Part shown: piece by piece, positions 56,838 to 64,000 of the stretch
Layout: the number at the start of each line of letters is the position of its first letter
How positions within the stretch are numbered: the stretch's first letter is position 1
Assembly: GCF_014649535.1 (NCBI RefSeq)
Contig: NZ_BMTF01000006.1
Span: 231,434 to 295,433 of the forward strand
Direction of reading: 5' to 3'
From: Streptomyces gelaticus
Lineage (GTDB): Bacteria; Actinomycetota; Actinomycetes; Streptomycetales; Streptomycetaceae
DNA: 64,000 nucleotides
Translations under genes and position numbers: made by a program
Notes under the pieces: generated by a model
Database searches by the model: none
Told to the model about the DNA's origin: nothing
The model's input: the letters and a program-made list of their open reading frames with translations, nothing else

Positions 56838-57038
56838 GCGGCCAGTCTCCCAGGGCCCGCGCGAGCCTCCCAATCGGCACCCGTCGCGACACCGCCCCGT
56901 ACGGCCGGCGCACCGCCGATCGGCACCTGGGGAGGATCCCGGCCCTGAAATGTCCCTGATGCGGTCCCGGATCGTGGCCACCGGGCCGGTCACCGGTGCA
57001 GGATGGAAGGGACGTTTCCCCTGCGCCTGGAGGCACCG

Positions 57039-57494
57039 ATGCTTGCCGAGACCATCTGCTCCGCGGTGTCCGCGGCGGGCCTGGGCATCGCCGCCGTCAC
57101 CGCCTGGCGAAAGCGCTTCCTGGCCGCGACCCGGATCGCCGCCTACTCCCTGGTCCCGGTCGCGCTGGTGCTGACCGGAATCGTGGACTGGGTCGCCGGC
57201 ATCGCTTTCAAGCCCAGTGTCTGGCTCGGATTCGGGCTGCTCGCGGTGGCCTGGGTGCTGTTCATGACCACCCGGGCGGTCGAGCGCCGCGGTGGTGGCA
57301 CCCGCAAGGAGCGCAGGGCCGCCGCACGGGCGGCGCGGGGCGACGCGGTCGCCCCCGCGGCCTCGGCGCCCTCGCTGGGGGCAGGAGTCCCGCAGGCCCA
57401 GGCGCGTCCGAAGGGGAAGTCCCGGGAGCAGTCCGCCGTACCGGGCGAGGACTTCAGTGACATCGAGGCCATCCTGAAGAAGCACGGCATCTGA
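57039..57494 (+). CDS. Small membrane protein with basic cytoplasmic tail
   Basis: 151 residues, function not recognised. Three hydrophobic segments within the first 85 residues (CSAVSAAGLGIAAVTAW, AAYSLVPVALVLTGIVDWVAG, VWLGFGLLAVAWVLFMTTR), then a basic Arg/Ala-rich region (about 87-105) and a disordered tail ending DFSDIEAILKKHGI. ATG 57039 has GGAGG 7 nt upstream. The acidic/helical C-terminal tail may be an interaction motif. Confidence 0.75.
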   Translation: MLAETICSAVSAAGLGIAAVTAWRKRFLAATRIAAYSLVPVALVLTGIVDWVAGIAFKPSVWLGFGLLAVAWVLFMTTRAVERRGGGTRKERRAAARAARGDAVAPAASAPSLGAGVPQAQARPKGKSREQSAVPGEDFSDIEAILKKHGI

Positions 57495-57598
57495 TCCCCG
57501 TTCCCGCCCCGGCCCGCAGGGCCGTCCCCGGGCGCCCTCCGTACGATGGGGACACGTCGCGGACCGGTGCGGCCGAAGCCATCAGTGGGGCAGGGCAA

Positions 57599-58615
57599 GT
57601 GGGGCGTGTGGCAGGGATCAAGGATGTGGCCCGGCAGGCCGGAGTCTCCGTGGGCACCGTGTCCAACGTGATCAACCGGCCGGAGGCGGTGCTGCCGGAG
57701 ACCCGCGCCCGGGTGCTCGCCGCCATCGAGGAACTCGGCTACGTGCGCAGTGAGTCGGCACGCCAGCTGAGGGCGGGACGCAGCCGGATCATGGCCCTGC
57801 TCGTCCTCGACATGGGCAACCCCTTCTTCGTGGACGTGGCCCGTGGCGCCGAACGCGCCGCCCGGGAGGCCGGCCTCGGCGTCATGGTCTGCAACAGCGA
57901 CCAGAGCCCGGCGGAGGAGGCCGAGTACCTCGGGCTCTTCGCGGAGCAGCGGGTCTGCGGCGTCCTGGTCACTCCGGCCGACGCGACCGGCCGGAACCTG
58001 GAGGTGTTCAGCCGTCACCGGATCCCCTTCGTGCTGGTGGACCGGGTGGCGCCCTCGGCGGGGACCTGCGCGGTGTCCGTCGACGACGTCCGCGGCGGCG
58101 CTCTCGCCGTGGGGCATCTGGTCTCGGCGGGGCACCGCTCGGTGGCGTACGTCAGCGGCCCGGGAGACCTCCATCAGATCCGGGACCGGCGCGAGGGCGC
58201 CCTGTCGGCCCTCGCCGACGCCGGGCTCCCGCCCGAGGCGCTCGTCGAACTCCCCTCCGACCGTCTGGACGTGGCGGCGGGCCGCGATGCCGGGGCCCGG
58301 CTGCTCGGCCTCGTGCCCTGGCCGACCGCGGTGTTCTGCGCCAACGACCTGCTGGCCCTGGGGGTGCTCCAGGCGCTGTACGCAGCGGGTGTCCGGGTGC
58401 CGCACGACATCGCCATCGTCGGCTACGACGACATCGAGTTCGCCGCCGCCGCTGCCGTACCGCTCACCTCGGTCCGCCAGCCCGCGGTCGTGATGGGCAG
58501 GATGGCCGCGGAGCTCCTGCTGGAGGAGTCGGACGACGACGGCACCCATGAGCACCGCAGTGTGGTGCTCCAGCCGGAGCTCGTGGTGCGGGCCTCCAGC
58601 TCGACACCGCGCTGA
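57599..58615 (+). CDS. LacI-family transcriptional regulator
   Basis: 338 residues. HTH and hinge at about 1-60 (IKDVARQAGVSVGTVSNVINRPEAVLPETR ... LRAGRSR) and a periplasmic-binding-protein-like effector domain (LLVLDMGNPFFVDVARGAE ... VGYDDIEFAAAAAVPLTSVRQP). The usual role is repression of sugar-use genes, but no transport or catabolic operon is adjacent, so the target is distant. Start GTG 57599 or the GTG at 57608. Confidence 0.9.
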   Translation: MGRVAGIKDVARQAGVSVGTVSNVINRPEAVLPETRARVLAAIEELGYVRSESARQLRAGRSRIMALLVLDMGNPFFVDVARGAERAAREAGLGVMVCNSDQSPAEEAEYLGLFAEQRVCGVLVTPADATGRNLEVFSRHRIPFVLVDRVAPSAGTCAVSVDDVRGGALAVGHLVSAGHRSVAYVSGPGDLHQIRDRREGALSALADAGLPPEALVELPSDRLDVAAGRDAGARLLGLVPWPTAVFCANDLLALGVLQALYAAGVRVPHDIAIVGYDDIEFAAAAAVPLTSVRQPAVVMGRMAAELLLEESDDDGTHEHRSVVLQPELVVRASSSTPR

Positions 58616-58755
58616 CGCCGCGGGGGCCGTACCGAATGTATGGCGGCCGATCGGACGCCGGAGCGAATTCCGGCGGTCCGGGGTGGGTGAACTCCCGGCA
58701 CAAAAAGGCATGTTGATCGCCAACAGGGCCTGGAGTGCGTCATGATCGTCCCGAG

Positions 58756-58911
58756 ATGGTGGACACCTCCCGGGGCGATGCCCCCGCACCCCCTGCCGAA
58801 GAGCCGCGCGGCTGCCTCTTCGCGCTTTCCCAGCCCCCTTTGATGATCTTCCTCGCAGTGGTCGGCAGTCTGCTGCTGATGGCCGCGTTGCATGATCTCT
58901 TCATGCTGTGA
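58756..58911 (+). CDS. 51-residue single-span membrane protein
   Basis: MVDTSRGDAPAP..., a short Pro/Ala-rich cytoplasmic part, then a hydrophobic segment (PLMIFLAVVGSLLLMAALH) and DLFML. The stop lies 4 bp before the convergent CGNR gene's stop. Function unknown. Supported by coding-like codon use and a clear membrane helix; no strong ribosome site is seen. Confidence 0.5.
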   Translation: MVDTSRGDAPAPPAEEPRGCLFALSQPPLMIFLAVVGSLLLMAALHDLFML

Positions 58912-58915
58912 ACGG

Positions 58916-59503
58916 TCAGCCGGCCGCTTCCTTGCGGCGTGCCCGGTACGCGGCCACGTGCAGACGATTGCCGCAGGTGCGGCTGGAGCAGTAGCGGCGG
59001 GAGCGGTTCCGGGACAGGTCGACGAAGGCGCGCCGGCAGTCCGGCGCCTCGCACCGCCGCAGCCGTTCCAGCTCGCCCGCCACCACGATGAAGGCCAGCG
59101 CCATGCCGCAGTCGGCCGCGAGGTGGTCGGCGATCGATGCGTCGGGTGCGAAGTAGTGCACATGCCAGTCGTAGCCGTCGTGATCGCTGAGCTGCGGCGT
59201 CGTGCCGGCGGCGGCGACGAGCGCGTTGACGAGCGGGGCGGCGGTGCGGGTGTCGTCCGTCGCGAAGATCTCGGCGAAGCGCGTCCGTACGTCCTGCACG
59301 GCCCGCAGGTCCTTGTCGTGGAGTTCGCCCACGCCGCTGATGCGATGGCGCCGCGCGAAGTCGTACAGCGCTCCGATGCCGGCGAGGCCGTCGCTCCGTT
59401 CGCCTTCCGGCTGCCCGCTCGCCGGCGGCTCGCTCTCCGGTGCGGTGTTCAACAGGTCGACCACCGTGTCGAGGGCGATCCGGGTGTCGTGGGGGATCAG
59501 CAC
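58916..59503 (-). CDS. CGNR zinc-finger DNA-binding protein
   Basis: 195 residues. An N-terminal ABATE-like domain (about 5-140) with the typical LDTVVDLLNT start. The C-terminal CGNR zinc finger has CEAPDCRRAFVDLSRNRSRRYCSSRTCGNR: four cysteines and the CGNR signature. Such proteins are putative stress-type transcription regulators. Start GTG 59503 with GGGAG about 8 nt upstream. Confidence 0.88.
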   Translation of the reverse strand: MLIPHDTRIALDTVVDLLNTAPESEPPASGQPEGERSDGLAGIGALYDFARRHRISGVGELHDKDLRAVQDVRTRFAEIFATDDTRTAAPLVNALVAAAGTTPQLSDHDGYDWHVHYFAPDASIADHLAADCGMALAFIVVAGELERLRRCEAPDCRRAFVDLSRNRSRRYCSSRTCGNRLHVAAYRARRKEAAG

Positions 59504-59697
59504 GCTTTCGCTCCCTGCCTCCGGCGGGCGGGTCTCCGCCGATGCGGGCTGACTCTACTGGCTCGGCCGCGGCGCACAGCGGGCCGAGAGGGCCCCTGGG
59601 GGGTGCGGAGAGCGGATACCGGCCACGGGCGGCTATCTGTTGTCCGGCAGGCATCTGTCCGGGGCGTGAGGGCGGCGTCACGGGCACCGGGGGGCGC

Positions 59698-59743
59698 GCC
59701 GACGCCGTCACCACGGTGGATTCCGTGATGACGGCGTCGGCGT
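59698..59743 (-). terminator. Terminator after ssgB
   Basis: 20-bp stem with one mismatch (59698-59717 with 59724-59743) and a 6-nt loop, the longest hairpin in the window, 70 bp after the ssgB stop. The 310-bp gap between ssgB and the CGNR gene holds nothing else I can support. Confidence 0.85.
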
Positions 59744-59813
59744 CACCGTATGAGGTTGTCCGCGCGGCGCCGTCTCCCCGAGTCGGACGGCGCCGTGCAG
59801 CTCTCGGCCTGGC

Positions 59814-60227
59814 TCAGCTCTCGGCCAGGATGTGTGAGAGCTCCGTATCGAGGTCGAAGTGGCGATGCTCGGTGCCCGGAGGCACCGCGGCGTCGGTCCG
59901 CTTCAGGAACGACTCCAGGGCCCTCGCCGGGGCTTCGAGCAGGGCCTCGCCCTCTGGGGAGCTCAGCGCGATGCAGACGACGCCCTGGCCATGACTACGT
60001 GATGGCCAGACGCGGACGTCTCCGGTGCCGGTGGGCCGGTGCAGCCCTTCGGCAAGGAGGTCGCGGGCGAATACCCATTCGACCGTCTCCTCCGCTCCGG
60101 TGTGGAAGGTGGCGTGCACGGCATACGGATCGGCCGTGTCATACCGCAGGCCCGCGGGTACAGGCAGTGATGACTCGCTCGACACAACGAGGCGCAGGTG
60201 CAGCTCGCAGCTGACCGTGGTGTTCAT
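59814..60227 (-). CDS. ssgB: Sporulation-specific cell division activator SsgB
   Basis: 137 residues, exactly the SsgB length, opening MNTTVSCELHLRLVVSSESS and ending FDLDTELSHILAES. SsgB, a SsgA-like protein, is placed by SsgA at future septum sites and recruits FtsZ there to start sporulation-specific division in aerial hyphae. The sequence is essentially invariant across Streptomyces, so identity is very firm. Upstream in-frame starts would add a non-conserved basic extension. Divergent from a TIGR02611 gene; sigma-H-type control is known elsewhere, but I did not find a clear such promoter. Confidence 0.97.
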   Translation of the reverse strand: MNTTVSCELHLRLVVSSESSLPVPAGLRYDTADPYAVHATFHTGAEETVEWVFARDLLAEGLHRPTGTGDVRVWPSRSHGQGVVCIALSSPEGEALLEAPARALESFLKRTDAAVPPGTEHRHFDLDTELSHILAES

Positions 60228-60416
60228 AAGCGCCAGGGCCTTTCGCTCAGTGTGCGCTCGGGGATTCGCACGTCGGCGAAATCGACATGCCACCTACGGT
60301 GGCGTTGTAAACCCCTCTGACCTTTTTGTGTTCCTTCGGGTCGCTCGTACGGTGGTGTGTAACTTTCGGTTATGCGGCCATTCCGGTGATGAAGGCCGTT
60401 CCGGTAGGTTGGCTCC
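60228..60416. promoter_or_regulatory. Divergent ssgB / TIGR02611 promoter region
   Basis: 189 bp, locally AT-richer than the surroundings. For the rightward gene, -10 TAGGTT (60405-60410) ends 6 nt before ATG 60417, a leaderless arrangement. An imperfect hairpin CCACC-TACGGTGG lies around 60291-60303. No confident ssgB promoter. Confidence 0.45.
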
Positions 60417-60905
60417 ATGAAAGCGGAGCGTGACCTGCGGGACGGGGACGCCGCACAGGCGAAACCGGCGCCCGACGCGGGGGACAGGACGGACGGCGTG
60501 ACGGGCGAAGTCACCGAGGGCGTGACCAAGGAGCGGGATCTGGGCTCCAGGGCGCCCGGATTCATCAAGGCGTCCAGGGCGCTGCACCTGAGCTGGCAGG
60601 TCGGCGTCTTCGTGGTCGGCTTCGCCGTGGTCGTCGCGGGCATCATCATGCTGCCGCTTCCCGGGCCCGGCTGGCTGGTGATCTTCGGTGGCATGGCGAT
60701 CTGGGCGACCGAGTTCGTCTGGGCGCAGCTGGTGCTCCGCTGGACCAGGCGGAAGGTCACCGAGGCCGCCCAGCGGGCGCTCGACCCCAAGGTCCGGCGG
60801 CGCAACATCATCCTCACGTCGACCGGCCTGGTGATCGTCGCGGTGCTGGTGGGGATCTACGTCTGGAAGTTCGGCATCACCATGCCGTGGAAGATCCACG
60901 AGTGA
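60417..60905 (+). CDS. TIGR02611-family membrane protein
   Basis: 162 residues. An acidic N-terminal part (about 1-55) precedes two hydrophobic segments (VGVFVVGFAVVVAGIIMLPLPGPGW and VIFGGMAIWATEFVW), a basic amphipathic stretch (RWTRRKVTEAAQRALDPKVRRR) and a third span (TGLVIVAVLVGIYVWKF). LPLPGPGWLVIFGG is the family hallmark. Role unknown, found in Actinobacteria. Divergent from ssgB. Confidence 0.85.
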   Translation: MKAERDLRDGDAAQAKPAPDAGDRTDGVTGEVTEGVTKERDLGSRAPGFIKASRALHLSWQVGVFVVGFAVVVAGIIMLPLPGPGWLVIFGGMAIWATEFVWAQLVLRWTRRKVTEAAQRALDPKVRRRNIILTSTGLVIVAVLVGIYVWKFGITMPWKIHE

Positions 60906-60959
60906 CCCGGGAGTGGTCATGGGGTGCCGCTGACATGGGGTAATGTTTGGCCTGCGCCC

Positions 60960-61031
60960 GGGCGATTAGCTCAGTGGGAGAGCGCTTCGTTCACACCGAA
61001 GAGGTCACTGGTTCGAACCCAGTATCGCCCA
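60960..61031 (+). tRNA. tRNA-Val (CAC)
   Basis: Plus strand: acceptor GGGCGAT/ATCGCCC, D-arm AGCTCAGTGGGAGAGC, anticodon loop GTTCACACC with CAC, T-arm GGTTCGAACCC, discriminator A. CCA not encoded. TAATGT at 60941-60946 is a plausible -10, ending about 13 nt before the gene. Confidence 0.97.
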
Positions 61032-61038
61032 CCCGGGA

Positions 61039-61084
61039 CAGAGGGCCCGTGAGACCGCAGAGTCTCACGGGCCCTCTGCGTTTT
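61039..61084 (+). terminator. Terminator after tRNA-Val (CAC)
   Basis: Perfect 17-bp stem (61039-61055 with 61062-61078) and a 6-nt loop, followed by CGTTTT. It begins 8 nt after the tRNA. Confidence 0.93.
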
Positions 61085-61404
61085 CGGCATCGGGTCGGCT
61101 CTCCGGGGCCCGGTCGGACACTTCGCGGATTCACAAGCGCTTTCGTGAACGATTCGGTCCGGGTCGCCGCCGGCGGATGGGATCCGCCAATCGAGCAGAG
61201 GTATCCGGATATCGTGGCCCGGCGGACTTCGACGACCACGGGAATTCCCGCAACGGGCACGGTCTCCGGTATCCGTGAGCAATTGCTGCGAGGATTCGCG
61301 AACTCCCGCCGGGAAATGCCGTGGGAGCGGCCGTCGGTGCGAACTGCTCGATTTCTCGGGCGAGTTCACCGAGGCCGCTCCCGGGCCGGCCGTACGACGC
61401 GCCG
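61085..61404. other. Intergenic region
   Basis: 320 bp, less GC-rich than neighbours. It holds the 12-bp palindrome CGGGAATTCCCG at 61239-61250. I see no coding sequence with start signal and recognisable features; open frames continuing into the next gene are antisense shadows. Confidence 0.5.
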
Positions 61405-63978
61405 TCAGCGCATCCGGCCCACCGTCTCCCTCAGCCGCCGTGCGTCGCGCAGCCGTTGCTCGTACGTCGCACCGACCACCAGCAGCAGCACCCCGGCCAG
61501 CGCCGGCGGCAGCCAGCGGGGGAGGGCGCCGACGACCTGGACCACGTACGGCGCCAGTTCGTGCACGGCGTCCATGGCCAGCACCGCGCCACCGAGCAGC
61601 AGCAGTGCCTGGAGCCGGAGCCGGGCGCCCGCCAGTGTGATCACCAGGGCCGCCAAGCCGAGCAGCAGCGGGCGGGGCCAGTGCGGATCGAACCAGGCCG
61701 CGCAGAGGCTCGGGACCAGCGTCGCCGCGAGACCCGCCCCGTACGCCGTCCACGACGACGCCGCCGGGTCGCGGCGCCGGCGCAGTGCGCCGACCGCCAG
61801 GGCGGGCACCGTCACCGGCAGGGTGTACGCCTCCGGGGCCGACACGTCCGAGGCCGAGAGCCGCACCCACGTCGCCAGGACGAAGAGTGCCATCGCCAGA
61901 TACCCGGCGGCCGGACGGCGCTCGGCACGTACCGCCGTGCCCGCCGCCAGCACCCCGCCGAGCGCCAGGACCAGCGCCAGGAACGGCAGGTCAGGCACCG
62001 CCATGACCACCGCCACCGCAGCTGCCGCGGCCCCCGTCAGCTCGACCGGAAGAGCCGCCGGGCGGCTCCGCAGCCGGGCCCCGAGCAGCACCGTCAGCCC
62101 GGGGACGAGCAGCATGACCGGCGCCGCGCGGTACCCGTCGAGCCCCAGCGACGCCCCGGCCGCACGGGCCAGCACCGCCCCGCACACCACGGCCCCGCAC
62201 GCCGGCACCGCCTGCGCGACCCGCAGCGCCCGGACCGCACGCCCGGCCCCGGGGTCCGGCAGCGCCCGCGCGGCCTGTGCCGCGGCGCCGTCGAGCAGCA
62301 CCGCGACCGTCCCGAGCACCACCAGCAGCACCGCGAACACTGCATACGTCGCGGCCTGCGCCGCGAGCGAGAGCAGGCCCGCACTCACCGCGCCGACCAG
62401 CCCGCACACCAGCGTGGTCGTCCCCACGGCGCGCGCCCCGTGCCGCAGCGCCCGTACCGCCACCGCGAACGCCGCGGCCACCAGCACCGACTGCATCGAC
62501 ACGGCCGCCGGGTACGACAGCCCCAGCACTGCGGGCAAGGCGGTGAACCCCGCCCAGCCGAGGGCCGAAGCGGCGGCTCCCGCCGCACTCCGCCAGGACG
62601 TACCCGCCGGCAGCACCGGCCCCGCCGCCCGCACCAGTCGGTCCCACGAGCGGTGCGCGAGACCCAGCAGGACGGCCACCATCAGCAGCACCACCGGGGC
62701 CGCGGCCGGCCGGGACCATGCGAACTCCTCCGCATCCAGAGCACCCCGGACACCGTCGGGAGCACCGGACCACACGTGGGCCAGCTGCGACACCGTACCC
62801 ATCAGCGACATGCCGACCGTCGGCACCGCCGACAGCACCGCGGCCGCGCTCACCGCCGACGAGGCCCACACCACGCCCTGCCCGACCGGGCGGGGCAGCG
62901 GTGCGCGCAGCGCGGTCAACAGCGCCACACCGCACGGCAGATACACCGGCACCGACCAGCCCCGGTCCATCCCGGCACGCAGCACACCACCCACCGCGGC
63001 CACCGTGCACAACCCGGCCAGCACGCCGCCCGCCACCGCGAGACCCGTGGGCGCACGCCACGCCCCGGACAGCGCGAGCGCCGCACCCGCGAGCAGCAGC
63101 GCGGCCGGTGCCAGCGCGCCCGGTGCCGAACCGGCGGACACCGACTGCGTCAGGGCCACCAGCAGGCCCAGCAGTCCCGTCGTCCAGCAGCCGACACAGG
63201 CCGTCACCCGTACCGCGAGGCCAGGGCCCCACAACGCGATCGCGCAGTCCAGCGCCGCAGTCAGCAGCAGCGCCCAGCCGAACACCGTGGCGCCCGCCTC
63301 CGCCGACCAGGCCCACAGCAGCAGCGGCAGCTGAGCGCTCACCACCGCAAGGGGCAGCGGCAGCCGCAGCCGGCCGAGCAGCAGCCCGTACCCGCCCCAC
63401 AGCACCGCCAGCACCGCCGAGGCGGCCGCGGCGAAACCGGCGCCGCCGGCCTCCGGCACCGCCACCCGGTGCAGCGCGTAGGCGTCGAGGGTCATCAGCA
63501 CGGATGCCAGGGCGCCGAGCGACTCGGCTGTCGCGCAGAGCCCGCGCCGCAGCAGCAGGGCGGGAGCGGCGAGCGCCGCGAGCGTCACCACGGCGAGCAC
63601 CGCCGAGCGTCCGGAGATCCCCATGTGACCCCAGCTGACCAGGGTGAACGCGATCGCCGCGATCGTCAGCAGCAGACCGCCCAGAGTGAGCAGCACATTC
63701 TGCGCACTGCGTGGTCCGGCCTGCGCCGCGGGAGGCCCGAAGGGAGCCGCGAACGGAGCCGGCGGCGCGAACGGGGCGGCCGGCTGCGGTACTGGCGGCG
63801 CTGCCGGAGGCCCGGCGGGCGGCGTCAGCACACTCAGCAGCCAGGCACGGCGGACCAGCAACTGGGAGCGGCGGGCGTCCAGCCGGGCCAGTTCTCGATC
63901 GAGGAGCGCCAATTCCTCGGCGGGTGGCGGCACATGTTCCATGGACGTGAGTGTGGTGCGAGCCACAGTCTCGGACAT
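61405..63978 (-). CDS. Large polytopic membrane protein (SCO7613 C-terminal-like)
   Basis: 857 residues. The N-terminal 65 residues are polar and helical (LALLDRELARLDARRSQLLVRRAWLL), then a Pro/Ala linker (about 53-88), then more than twenty hydrophobic helices filling the rest. No transporter signature or catalytic motif is visible. It resembles Streptomyces proteins named for the SCO7613 C-terminal domain; function unknown. The ATG at 63978 is the last start before the window edge, and the 22 remaining bases do not show whether an earlier start exists. Confidence 0.75.
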   Translation of the reverse strand: MSETVARTTLTSMEHVPPPAEELALLDRELARLDARRSQLLVRRAWLLSVLTPPAGPPAAPPVPQPAAPFAPPAPFAAPFGPPAAQAGPRSAQNVLLTLGGLLLTIAAIAFTLVSWGHMGISGRSAVLAVVTLAALAAPALLLRRGLCATAESLGALASVLMTLDAYALHRVAVPEAGGAGFAAAASAVLAVLWGGYGLLLGRLRLPLPLAVVSAQLPLLLWAWSAEAGATVFGWALLLTAALDCAIALWGPGLAVRVTACVGCWTTGLLGLLVALTQSVSAGSAPGALAPAALLLAGAALALSGAWRAPTGLAVAGGVLAGLCTVAAVGGVLRAGMDRGWSVPVYLPCGVALLTALRAPLPRPVGQGVVWASSAVSAAAVLSAVPTVGMSLMGTVSQLAHVWSGAPDGVRGALDAEEFAWSRPAAAPVVLLMVAVLLGLAHRSWDRLVRAAGPVLPAGTSWRSAAGAAASALGWAGFTALPAVLGLSYPAAVSMQSVLVAAAFAVAVRALRHGARAVGTTTLVCGLVGAVSAGLLSLAAQAATYAVFAVLLVVLGTVAVLLDGAAAQAARALPDPGAGRAVRALRVAQAVPACGAVVCGAVLARAAGASLGLDGYRAAPVMLLVPGLTVLLGARLRSRPAALPVELTGAAAAAVAVVMAVPDLPFLALVLALGGVLAAGTAVRAERRPAAGYLAMALFVLATWVRLSASDVSAPEAYTLPVTVPALAVGALRRRRDPAASSWTAYGAGLAATLVPSLCAAWFDPHWPRPLLLGLAALVITLAGARLRLQALLLLGGAVLAMDAVHELAPYVVQVVGALPRWLPPALAGVLLLVVGATYEQRLRDARRLRETVGRMR

Positions 63979-64000
63979 GCGCTCGGATACTCAGTTCCCC

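Noticed and set aside
60947..63334. 795-codon plus-strand frame opposite the large membrane protein
   Set aside because: Thr/Ala/Pro/Ser-rich shadow translation that begins inside tRNA-Val(CAC); the opposite strand shows regular hydrophobic helices.

Overview
This window is a high-GC actinobacterial chromosome segment, almost certainly from Streptomyces. Evidence: very strong third-position GC, GTG/TTG starts, many ATGA/GTGA gene overlaps, Tat-type secretion signals, and a complete ssgB, a sporulation gene confined to morphologically complex actinomycetes. The order rplT - TrmH methyltransferase - pheST ... argCJBDR ... argH ... metNIQ ... cob genes ... pabBC ... ssgB is the core-chromosome order I recall from Streptomyces coelicolor. 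I see no insertion sequence, prophage, CRISPR array or large biosynthetic cluster. The novelty lies in small regulatory units and gene architecture, not in an obvious island.

Layout. (1) 1-8.7 kb: end of rplT, a TrmH/SpoU RNA methyltransferase, an orphan soluble histidine kinase, pheS-pheT, an HTH/TPR regulator and a NUDIX hydrolase. (2) 8.7-20 kb: an accessory mix. It holds a 3-hydroxyacyl-CoA dehydrogenase, a secreted GHL10-type glycosidase-like protein, DUF1918, a divergent EamA exporter/MocR regulator pair, a degenerate histidine phosphatase, an autoregulated-looking HTH plus Clp-N protein (ClpC2-like), a cyclophilin, a VOC protein and an ArsR-MFS operon. (3) 20-28 kb: arginine biosynthesis argC-J-B-D-R, then L,D-transpeptidase and PPOX genes, then argH. 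Promoters with ARG-box-like sequence lie before argC and argH. (4) 28-37 kb: aldo/keto reductase, ECF sigma factor, HAD protein, TetR-MFS operon, PlsC acyltransferase, glycerophosphodiester phosphodiesterase, a sigma-like protein, GNAT and two small membrane proteins. (5) 37-40.5 kb: methionine ABC importer metNIQ, preceded by a candidate Cys/Met-rich leader peptide. (6) 41-48 kb: corrin/siroheme genes cbiET (cobL), a giant BluB-CobT fusion and a CysG-type fusion. (7) 48-53 kb: a second TrmH methyltransferase, a Ser/Thr kinase, small proteins, and a five-tRNA operon (Gly-Cys-Val-Val-Val). (8) 53.5-64 kb: pabB-pabC, GNAT, DsbA-like protein, LacI regulator, CGNR zinc-finger protein, ssgB, TIGR02611 membrane protein, tRNA-Val(CAC) and a very large membrane protein.

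Regulatory themes. Several genes have a TANNNT -10 box ending 5-8 nt before the start codon with no Shine-Dalgarno sequence, so they are probably leaderless; many of these encode regulators. Their operators overlap the promoter, giving compact autoregulatory switches (Clp-N protein, ArsR, TetR, MocR/EamA). GC-rich perfect hairpins mark most operon ends. Functional assignments come from reading motifs in the translated sequence and from knowledge of the families; no database search was run.
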